This document shows, piece by piece, positions 1 through 7,231 of a stretch of DNA of 18,340 nt. The DNA comes from CAYXRS01 sp964636485 (GTDB taxonomy: Bacteria > Gemmatimonadota > Gemmatimonadetes > Gemmatimonadales > Gemmatimonadaceae). The position numbers and the translations under genes are program-made. Numbering within the stretch: position 1 is the first letter of the stretch; the number at the start of each line of letters is the position of its first letter. Below the pieces are notes generated by a model. The model was not told the DNA's origin and made no database searches. It saw only the letters and a program-made list of their open reading frames with translations. Where the stretch lies: assembly GCA_964636485.1 (NCBI GenBank), contig CAZWSO010000039.1, positions 1 to 18,340 on the forward strand, given 5' to 3'.

Positions 1-34
1 GACGGCGCGCCCAAGGTGAGCCGGGCGCGCCGTC
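1..34. repeat. Perfect 11-bp inverted repeat (hairpin), possible terminator
   Basis: Positions 1-11 and 24-34 are perfect reverse complements (GACGGCGCGCC / GGCGCGCCGTC) around a 12-nt loop. The hairpin lies about 50 nt past the stop codon of the minus-strand pilX-like gene, which is where a terminator would be expected. Any T-run on the minus strand would lie outside the window, so intrinsic termination cannot be confirmed. A second small stem (61-65 with 72-76, GGGGC/GCCCC) lies between it and the gene. Beyond these two stems I see nothing in positions 1-83. Confidence 0.5.
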
Positions 35-83
35 GGAGCATCATCGTTCTGCCGACCCAGGGGGCCTCGAAGCCCCAATTACA

Positions 84-1226
84 TCAGTACATTTCGATCC
101 AGGCGTTTCCGTTCGCAAACTTCGGGACTGCGGCAGCGAGCGTGGCCTGCGCGAGCACGCAGCTCGAGTAGTTGATGACGGCGTTGCCGAGTGCCGTGTT
201 CTGATCAAGATCCACGTTGGAGGCGAGCACACCACCGATGAAATGGCCACCCGTACCCTGGGTGACGAGCTTGCCCCTCACGATGACCGGTCCGTAGAAC
301 TGGAAGCCGCCCTGCACGTCAAGATCGCCCTCCACCAAAAGGATGCCCTGCCCCATGCCGGTGAGGATCTTGAGGTTCCCCTCGGCGTAGATGATGGGGA
401 AGTAGTTCCCGCACGTGGTGAGCCTGAGGGGGTCGCCCCAGTTGAGCAGGTCGCTCTTCTTGCACGAGCCGTCAGTGTCCAGGGTGGGCCCAATGCCATT
501 GAGCGTCACGCCCGCCGCGATGCGTTTCGTTGCCATCGCCACGAGATCGGCCCATTCGACCTCACCGTATTTGAAGTACGTGGAGTCCTCCGCCGCTTCA
601 GCGCTCGGGAGGATCTTCGGATCGCCCTCGACGCAGTTGAGGTTGGGGCACCCGCTGGTGACGATCATTAAGTCCGGATCGGGGATGGCAATGCCGGGCA
701 GCGCGGCCTCAGGGGCCGGACAGCCCCACCCCGGCTCGGTATGGTCGGTGCCGTCGATGTAGGAGGAGCCACCGATGCGCGTGCTGCCTCGCGTAGTGAG
801 CGCTCCGAGGATGTTGATCTGGAGCGGGGTGATCACTACGGCCGCGCCGATCCGGCGTCGCGCGAGCATCGCCGCCCCCCCGGCCTTCCCCTCGGAGACC
901 ACCAGATAGCTGTTCGTGTTCAGCCGGGTCATGCGCAGAGTGTCCACCGATAGGCCGCCATCCAGCGAGAACGGCACGATGATGGGGTTGCCGCCCACGG
1001 GCTGGGTGGTGCTCCAGTCCGGGTTCCAGATGCCGGGCCGCATTATGTAATGCAGCCCGTACTCGGCCGACGTGAGCGCCCGGGTCTGCATGAGTGTGTT
1101 GCGTCCGATGCGGTACTCCTGCGTGGACGCGAAGAAGACGCCGCCGATAATCGCGCCAATGACGACGATCGCCACGAGCGCAAGCGCCAGAGCGAAGCCC
1201 CTGCGGTCCCCCTGATGGTGACGCAT
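84..1226 (-). CDS. PilX/GspK-like minor pilin assembly protein
   Basis: This is predicted to be a minor (pseudo)pilin of a type IV pilus or type II-like machine that helps prime fibre assembly at the inner membrane. The start at 1226 gives 380 residues and is preceded by GGAG six bases upstream; an in-frame ATG at 1244 exists but has a poorer site. The N-terminus reads MRHHQGDRRG|FALALAL, a basic prepilin leader ending in Gly, then a hydrophobic helix of about 20 residues. Position +5 of the mature protein is Leu, not Glu, as is usual for PilX and GspK. The rest is a large beta-rich ectodomain. The segment near residues 285-345 (ILLVEGDLDVQGGFQFYGPV and after) looks like the Gly-rich beta-helix tail often seen in PilX-type proteins, and a Cys-containing loop lies near residues 165-200. 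It is the last of four prepilin genes. The family call is good, but the exact pilus type is not settled. Confidence 0.8.
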   Translation of the reverse strand: MRHHQGDRRGFALALALVAIVVIGAIIGGVFFASTQEYRIGRNTLMQTRALTSAEYGLHYIMRPGIWNPDWSTTQPVGGNPIIVPFSLDGGLSVDTLRMTRLNTNSYLVVSEGKAGGAAMLARRRIGAAVVITPLQINILGALTTRGSTRIGGSSYIDGTDHTEPGWGCPAPEAALPGIAIPDPDLMIVTSGCPNLNCVEGDPKILPSAEAAEDSTYFKYGEVEWADLVAMATKRIAAGVTLNGIGPTLDTDGSCKKSDLLNWGDPLRLTTCGNYFPIIYAEGNLKILTGMGQGILLVEGDLDVQGGFQFYGPVIVRGKLVTQGTGGHFIGGVLASNVDLDQNTALGNAVINYSSCVLAQATLAAAVPKFANGNAWIEMY

Positions 1227-1232
1227 GATTGT

Positions 1233-1236
1233 CTCC
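1233..1236 (-). promoter_or_regulatory. Shine-Dalgarno site deciding the pilX-like start
   Basis: GGAG on the minus strand lies six bases before the ATG at 1226-1224. It favours this start over the ATG at 1244, which would only add MSSETI in front of the basic prepilin leader. Confidence 0.55.
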
Positions 1237-1247
1237 GATGACATTTG

Positions 1248-2162
1248 TCAGTTGCGTACGCTGATGGTGAAAGCAATCGAGTCACGGTACGTCTGGCCGC
1301 CGCCGTGGAACATGCGCACCGGCCGGCTGCTTGCCGCGCGGGCTACCACCTCGATACGCGCGACGTCCTCGGGATTGTTGGTTGCGTTCCCCGCCAGGTC
1401 GAAGTAGCGCAGCACCAGCCCTCCCGTGGCCGCGTCGGCACGTGGCAGATACGGCCCAGTCACGGGCTGGATCGCGTCGCACTGCGGCGTGCGGAAGGGG
1501 AGACAGTCCCGATAGCCCAAATACCACTCGCCGCCGGACGCCTCGTAAAGCTCGTAGCTCCCCTGACGGAAAAAGCGAATGGGGGCGCCGTTGATCATGG
1601 TGACGGGCAGCGCTTCGTCCAGCGTGAGCAGCGTTCCCGCGGCGTTCTCGGCCGCGCTGGCGCCGAAGTTCAGTGTGGCCAGACAGAGGCCCGTTCCAAC
1701 TTCCACGATGCGGCGGTAGCGCCACGCCCTTGGGTTAGCCTGCTCGTCGAACACCATGACCGAATCGCCCGGAACTGGCGTTGTCGCCCAGGCGGTGAGC
1801 GCGTTGAGCCGGCTCAGATTCACCGGTGGCACCACGATCTGCGTGCTGCTCATGAGGTTGCAGATTACCGAGGCGCCCCGGATCGACCGGAACTTGATGC
1901 TCGCGATGTCCATGCTCTCGATGTCACCGGCTTGCGGCGAGAGGCTCCGCATTTCGGTGGGGAGCAGATCTGCCATTTGCCTTACGCTCCCGCGAGTCTG
2001 GATGATCTGCGCCGTACCGACGTAGAAGCGCTGCTGGCGAATTATGAGGCCGACTACCGCCGTGCCCACGATCGTAAGCAGCACCAGCGAGATGAGCAGT
2101 TCGGCGAGCGTGAAGCCGGCGCGGCGAACATCGCGCGCCCGGCAAGCGATTACTGGCGGCAC
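1248..2162 (-). CDS. PilW-like type IV pilus minor prepilin
   Basis: This is predicted to be a minor prepilin, membrane-anchored before assembly and part of the pilus-tip or priming subcomplex. With the GTG start at 2162 it has 304 residues. The leader is VPPVIACRARDVRRAG followed by FTLAELLISLVLLTIVG: cleavage after Gly16, Glu at +5 of the mature protein, then a hydrophobic helix of about 20 residues (classic N-methylation motif). The ectodomain of roughly 265 residues has Cys pairs and the size expected of PilW. The frame stays open upstream, but that part lies over pilV and has no coding logic. GTG 2162 has a GGAG nine bases upstream and overlaps the pilV end by 13 nt. The stop is 3 nt from the alternative ATG of the pilX-like gene, implying coupled translation. 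Confidence 0.82.
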   Translation of the reverse strand: MPPVIACRARDVRRAGFTLAELLISLVLLTIVGTAVVGLIIRQQRFYVGTAQIIQTRGSVRQMADLLPTEMRSLSPQAGDIESMDIASIKFRSIRGASVICNLMSSTQIVVPPVNLSRLNALTAWATTPVPGDSVMVFDEQANPRAWRYRRIVEVGTGLCLATLNFGASAAENAAGTLLTLDEALPVTMINGAPIRFFRQGSYELYEASGGEWYLGYRDCLPFRTPQCDAIQPVTGPYLPRADAATGGLVLRYFDLAGNATNNPEDVARIEVVARAASSRPVRMFHGGGQTYRDSIAFTISVRN

Positions 2163-2545
2163 GAGACGTGACTCCGGTAGGCCTGCGGCGTCCTCGGGCC
2201 GCTGGTCGTGGTGTATTGAACGGCAACATCGACCTCGAACAGACCGTTTCCTACCTGCGTGACGCGCCACTGCTCCGTGACGCCTCGGCCGGTGTCGGCG
2301 GAGCCGTTGGCGATGTTGCCGCACGGCGTGCTGCGCAGGATCTCGAAGCGCGACTGTGCGACGTTGGCCGCGAGTGTGAGCTGAGCGCCGCCGCCGATGA
2401 GCCGTGCGACTACGGCTGCCGTGGAGGCAAGGCCGAGCACACCGACCACCATGATCACGATGGCGATGATGATCTCGATGATCGTGAATCCCTTGCGCGC
2501 CCGGCGGCGCGGTGCGCCCTGTAGCCGCCTGAATGAAGTTCTCAT
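2150..2545 (-). CDS. PilV-like type IV pilus minor prepilin
   Basis: A small minor prepilin of 131 residues. The basic leader ends ...RRRARKG and is followed by FTIIEIIIAIVIMVVGVLGL: Gly at -1, Phe at +1, Glu at +5 and a long hydrophobic helix, which is the type III prepilin peptidase signal. The short ectodomain carries two Cys residues (CGNIANG and the C-terminal SCRQ) that could pair as in many minor pilins. The ATG at 2545 overlaps the stop of the upstream gspH-like gene as ATGA; a GTG nine bases earlier is possible but less likely. Its position between the GspH-like and PilW-like genes matches the fimT-pilV-pilW-pilX order of known minor pilin operons, so I call it PilV-like. The ectodomain itself is too divergent to prove that. 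Confidence 0.78.
   Translation of the reverse strand: MRTSFRRLQGAPRRRARKGFTIIEIIIAIVIMVVGVLGLASTAAVVARLIGGGAQLTLAANVAQSRFEILRSTPCGNIANGSADTGRGVTEQWRVTQVGNGLFEVDVAVQYTTTSGPRTPQAYRSHVSCRQ
2172..2175 (-). promoter_or_regulatory. Shine-Dalgarno site deciding the pilW GTG start
   Basis: GGAG on the minus strand lies nine bases before the GTG at 2162-2160. There is no ATG in frame between here and the prepilin helix, and upstream in-frame codons lie inside pilV, so this site makes GTG 2162 the best start. Confidence 0.5.
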
Positions 2546-3000
2546 AGCGTGCACCCCGAGCTCATGACCTGGCCGCGGCCCATCATGCAGACCGAGTCCC
2601 TGCTTTCGCCGCGGTACATACGAATAACGCTCGGATTGTCGGTCAGGCCGTAAGCGAAGCCACGCGCGTTGTAGCGCACCGTCGCGACGCCCTCGAGCCG
2701 GACACCGTATTCGTCAGCGAGGTTCTTCCACGCCATCACGTTCATGGTAGGTGCGCCGGGAACGTCGAGCGTGACGCGGATGCTGTTCCCGCTGCGCTCG
2801 AAGGTCGTGGACGCACCATTCTGGATTGCGAGCGCACGGGCCATCGCCAAATGCGACGCCACGTCATGCCTGGCCGAGCGCACGCTCATCCCCTCGAAGA
2901 TCCGTCCGGTCTTCGGGAGCGCGATCGCCGCAACGATCCCGAGGATCGCCACGATTGTCAGCAGCTCCGTGACCGTGAACCCGCGCCTGTTCGCTCTCAT
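2542..3000 (-). CDS. GspH/FimT-like minor (pseudo)pilin
   Basis: This is predicted to be a minor pilin of the GspH/FimT group, the first structural gene of the minor pilin operon. From ATG 3000 it has 152 residues. The leader is MRANRRG followed by FTVTELLTIVAILGIVAAIALP: Gly-1, Phe+1, Glu+5 and the Pro that ends the first helix half in many pilins. The stretch around residues 35-60 (ARHDVASHLAMARALAIQNG) matches the GspH habit of an amphipathic helix with A-R-x-x-A-I. The C-terminal part is beta-rich with two Cys residues (CMMGRGQ and SGCTL). A second ATG at 3009 adds only MEN and is equally possible. The frame continues upstream to about 3396, but that part runs over the regulator gene and is not real. 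The gene ends in an ATGA overlap with pilV. Confidence 0.8.
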   Translation of the reverse strand: MRANRRGFTVTELLTIVAILGIVAAIALPKTGRIFEGMSVRSARHDVASHLAMARALAIQNGASTTFERSGNSIRVTLDVPGAPTMNVMAWKNLADEYGVRLEGVATVRYNARGFAYGLTDNPSVIRMYRGESRDSVCMMGRGQVMSSGCTL

Positions 3001-3039
3001 GTTCTCCATGTCCTCGGTTGTCGAACGGGAGCATGCCCA

Positions 3040-3055
3040 TGCGCGCCCCGTGCCG
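3040..3055 (-). promoter_or_regulatory. Candidate sigma-54 promoter for the minor pilin operon
   Basis: On the minus strand the sequence CGGCACGGGGCGCGCA has the sigma-54 arrangement GG-N10-GC: the -24 part GGCACG is exact, while the -12 part keeps GC but lacks the preceding TT. GG is at 3054-3053 and GC at 3042-3041. Transcription would start near 3029, leaving a 20-30 nt leader before the gspH-like gene. Two NtrC-type activators are encoded just upstream, which makes a sigma-54 promoter here reasonable. This is a pattern match by eye, and no start site has been mapped. Confidence 0.4.
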
Positions 3056-3117
3056 CAGATCATACCGTTATCGTGCAAGTAGTTACGCCACATCGTCGGC
3101 GGCCTGGGTGCGCAAAG

Positions 3118-3135
3118 AGTTGCGAATCCGCAACT
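3118..3135. promoter_or_regulatory. Perfect 7+7 dyad, candidate activator (enhancer) site or terminator stem
   Basis: AGTTGCG-AATC-CGCAACT is a perfect inverted repeat with a 4-nt centre in the gap between the NtrC-type gene (stop at 3170) and the pilin operon. Its centre is about 97 bp upstream of the start predicted from the sigma-54-like element at 3040-3055, inside the usual range for enhancer sites of NtrC-family proteins. It could instead be a stem ending the regulator transcript: on the minus strand it is followed by CTTTG, only a short T-run. The near-palindromic GC stretch CGGCCGGCCG (about 3156-3165) sits between it and the stop codon. Confidence 0.45.
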
Positions 3136-3169
3136 ATTTACATGGACGCCTGACTGCGGCCGGCCGTTT

Positions 3170-4516
<1,347 letters not shown>

Positions 4517-4520
4517 CCGA

Positions 4521-5843
4521 TCAGACCTCGCGGCCGCGACGCTGGGCGTTGTCCTGCAACGCGAAGAGTATCACGAACGCCGCGCCGCCCTCACGAGCCG
4601 GGCGCACCCACACCGCGCCCCCCATGTTCTCCACGATGCGCGACACGATCGCGAGGCCGAGTCCCGTGCCCCGCCCCGGGTCCTTGGTAGAGAAGAAGGG
4701 ATCGAAGATCCGTTCAGAGTCGGTGGGCGGAATGCCGGGACCGCTGTCGGCCACCACTACCTGGAGCACCTCGCCCGGCTCCCCGGAGTGGTTCAGCCAG
4801 GTGCGCAGCCGGGCATTGGGCTCGCGCGTCATCGTCAGCTCCGCGGGGTCGCCGGTGCGACGAAGACCCTCGCCGCGCGCGAACTCGTCGAACGGGACGT
4901 GGCGCGCGACCACCGACACTCGCCCAGTACCATCAAGCGCATCCACGGCGTTCAGCAGAAGATTGACGAATACCTGTTCCAGCTCGTGGCGATCCCCGGA
5001 GAGCGTGGGGAGGGAGCGCGGAAACGAGAGCTGCACGTCAACCGCGCGCAGCGCTCCCTGATCGCCCAGCATGTTGACCACGCGGCGCACGCAGCCATTG
5101 AGGTCGATGGAGGTCATCGCCCTCTGCCGCGGCCTGGCGTAATCGAGCATGCCGCGAATGATCCGGTCGATCCGCTGCGCCTCGCGCTCCAGCCCATCCA
5201 GTGCGTCGCGCAGCACCGGTGCGTCGGGAGTGGCCCTGCGGAGCAGATGCGTGTAACCGGTGATCGCACCCAGCGGGTTGCCGATCTCGTGGGCGACACC
5301 TGCGGCAAGGCGCCCAACACCGGCCATTTTCTCCATGCGAGCCACGTGCGCCTGCTCCTCGAGCAAGCGGACCGTCATGTGATTGATCGCCCCGGCCAGC
5401 GTCACGAACTCGGAGCTGTTTCCGGGTGGTACCCGCCGCGTGAGATCCCCCGAGGCTATCGCCTGCGCCGCCTGGACCACGTCCTCCAGCGGCTTCACCA
5501 CCAACGATCCCAGCTTGGACGCACCGAAGATCACGAACACGGCGACATCGGCCAGGATCAGAAGACTGAGGTACAAGGCGCCGTTGGGATTCGCTACGAG
5601 ATCGTCGAAGAGGAGCACGTTGATGACGGCGATCATCAGCGCCGCGGTGCCGATGACGGCGAGGCTGAGCAGCATCTCGACGCGCAGCGATACGGGACGA
5701 TTCAGCCGCTCGCGAATGGTGATCCGCGCCGGCAGCTGGCCCGGAGTGCGCATCGCCGCGCTGCTTTCACTTCCGCGCTCGTCTTCCGAAGCGTACGGGC
5801 GTCGCTCGGCTCCGATCTCTCGCCCTTGCGTGGAGCCGCTCAT
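4521..5843 (-). CDS. Membrane sensor histidine kinase (HAMP-HisKA-HATPase), NtrB-like
   Basis: An inner-membrane histidine kinase of 440 residues, likely partner of the downstream NtrC-type regulator. Two TM helices lie at about 55-79 and 88-107, with only about ten residues between them, so there is no periplasmic sensor domain. A HAMP linker (about 108-165) is followed by the H-box GVAHEIGNPLGAITG with His185, N-box VFVNLLLNAVDAL (about 291-303), G1 DSGPGIP (about 366-372), F-box DPFFSTKDPGRG and G2 GTGLGLAIV (about 392-400). Between the N-box strand and G1 there is an unusual stretch of about 45 residues (roughly 313-358), longer than the short hairpin normal in this fold. The start ATG 5843 overlaps the previous stop (ATGA) and has GGAGGA directly in front; a later in-frame ATG at 5753 is possible. 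The signal sensed is unknown. Confidence 0.9.
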   Translation of the reverse strand: MSGSTQGREIGAERRPYASEDERGSESSAAMRTPGQLPARITIRERLNRPVSLRVEMLLSLAVIGTAALMIAVINVLLFDDLVANPNGALYLSLLILADVAVFVIFGASKLGSLVVKPLEDVVQAAQAIASGDLTRRVPPGNSSEFVTLAGAINHMTVRLLEEQAHVARMEKMAGVGRLAAGVAHEIGNPLGAITGYTHLLRRATPDAPVLRDALDGLEREAQRIDRIIRGMLDYARPRQRAMTSIDLNGCVRRVVNMLGDQGALRAVDVQLSFPRSLPTLSGDRHELEQVFVNLLLNAVDALDGTGRVSVVARHVPFDEFARGEGLRRTGDPAELTMTREPNARLRTWLNHSGEPGEVLQVVVADSGPGIPPTDSERIFDPFFSTKDPGRGTGLGLAIVSRIVENMGGAVWVRPAREGGAAFVILFALQDNAQRRGREV

Positions 5844-7231
5844 TCCTCCACCCCATAGCGTGAGAGCTTCCTGTACAGCGTTGAGGGATCGATGGCCAAC
5901 GCCTCCGCCGCCCGGCTCTTGTTGCCGCCCATGGATTGAAGTACCCACAGGATGTAGGCGCGCTCCACCGCTTCGAGCGTCGGGTTGGCCGGCACGCGCT
6001 CGGTCACCAGCGGTTCGACGCGCCGTTGCGTGAGGCGCTCGGGGAGCGCGGAATCGTCTATCAGATCGCCGGCGGTAAGAATGACGGCGCGCTCCAGCGC
6101 GTTCTCCAGCTCCCGCACGTTGCCCGGCCATGGATAGCACATCATCGCCTCCAGCGCCTGCTCGGACAGGCGCTTCGGCGCCTCTCCCCGCTGTGCCGCC
6201 GCCCGGTGCAGAAATGAATCCGCCAGCAGCGGGATGTCATCGGTGCGCTCGCGCAGCGGCGGGAGATGCAGCGCGAAGACGTTGAGCCGGTAGAAGAGAT
6301 CGCTGCGAAAGCTGCCTCGCTTGATCTCCTCCTCCAGATCGCGGTTGGTCGCGGCGATCACTCGCGTGTCGGTCGGGATCGCCTCCGTTGCACCTACCGG
6401 AATGATCTCACGTTGCTGGAGCACGCGAAGCAGCTTCACCTGTGTGGACGGAGTGGTCTCGCCGATCTCGTCGAGGAAGAAGCTGCCCTTGGCAGCGGCG
6501 GCGAACAGCCCCACCTTGTCGCGAACCGCGCCCGTAAAGGATCCCTTCACGTGGCCGAAGAGCTCACTCTCCAGCAGACTCTCCGGCAGCGCCCCGCAGT
6601 TGAGTGAGAAAAACGCGCCTTCGGAGCGGCCGGAGCGCTCGTGGATGTAGCGTGCAACGACTTCCTTCCCCGTGCCGGACTCCCCCTGGATGAGCACGGT
6701 GGACTCGGTGGGCGCAACGGTCTCCGCCAGGCGCAACACGTTGAGCCACGACCGGCTGCGACCCACCGGCTGGAAACCATTGTCCCGGTCGCGGCGCCGT
6801 ATCTCCTGCTTGAGCGAACGGTTCTCGACGCGAAGCTGCCGGTGCTCCACGGCGCGGCGCAGGATGGCGACGAGGTCATCGTTGCCAAAGGGCTTCTGGA
6901 TGTAATGGTACGCGCCCTGGTTCACCGCCTGAATGGCCGAACGGAGGTCGGCCTGGGCGGTCATCAGCAGCACCGGCAGGTCGGGATCGTGGGCGTGCGC
7001 GGCAGCCAGGATGTCCAGCCCACCCACGCCCGGCATTCTAACGTCGGTGAGCACTATGTCCGGCGCCATTGCCGAGAGCCGTTCGATCCCCTGCTTACCG
7101 CCGTGGGCGGTGTGCGGCGTGAAGCCAGCATTCCGCAACAGGATCTCCAGCGTCTCGAGAATGCCGCTCTCGTCGTCCACGATAAGAACGCTTGGCCCGC
7201 CTCCCCCGCCCCCATTCACGGCGGCGCTCAT
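5840..7231 (-). CDS. pilR: PilR-like sigma-54-dependent response regulator
   Basis: A sigma-54 activator of 463 residues, the partner of the PilS-like kinase encoded just upstream. After a short Gly-rich leader (MSAAVN plus six Gly) comes a receiver with Asp19-Asp20, phospho-acceptor Asp63 (LTDVRMPG), Thr91 and Lys113. The AAA+ domain follows with Walker A GESGTGKE at 183-190, a GSFTGA loop at 230-235 and Walker B FFLDE ending at 254-255. A Fis-type helix-turn-helix ends the protein (GGNKSRAAEALAIDPSTLYRKLSRYG). As I recall, PilR proteins carry Ser in place of the first Ala of GAFTGA, which fits. The ATG at 7231 overlaps the kinase stop (ATGA) and has GGAGG four bases upstream. The frame stays open upstream for a further 1.8 kb across the kinase gene, but that is out of frame with it and not coding. 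The pilR name is inferred from partner and context. Confidence 0.87.
   Translation of the reverse strand: MSAAVNGGGGGGPSVLIVDDESGILETLEILLRNAGFTPHTAHGGKQGIERLSAMAPDIVLTDVRMPGVGGLDILAAAHAHDPDLPVLLMTAQADLRSAIQAVNQGAYHYIQKPFGNDDLVAILRRAVEHRQLRVENRSLKQEIRRRDRDNGFQPVGRSRSWLNVLRLAETVAPTESTVLIQGESGTGKEVVARYIHERSGRSEGAFFSLNCGALPESLLESELFGHVKGSFTGAVRDKVGLFAAAAKGSFFLDEIGETTPSTQVKLLRVLQQREIIPVGATEAIPTDTRVIAATNRDLEEEIKRGSFRSDLFYRLNVFALHLPPLRERTDDIPLLADSFLHRAAAQRGEAPKRLSEQALEAMMCYPWPGNVRELENALERAVILTAGDLIDDSALPERLTQRRVEPLVTERVPANPTLEAVERAYILWVLQSMGGNKSRAAEALAIDPSTLYRKLSRYGVEE

Noticed and set aside
243..953. Plus-strand open frames across the pilX-like gene
   Set aside because: The minus-strand frame has a prepilin signal, a ribosome site and operon context; these are shadow frames.
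3074..3090. TGGCGTAACTACTTGCA as a sigma-54 promoter (minus strand)
   Set aside because: Both half-sites look good, but the GG to GC distance is 11 instead of 10, which sigma-54 rarely tolerates; kept only as an alternative to the element at 3040-3055.
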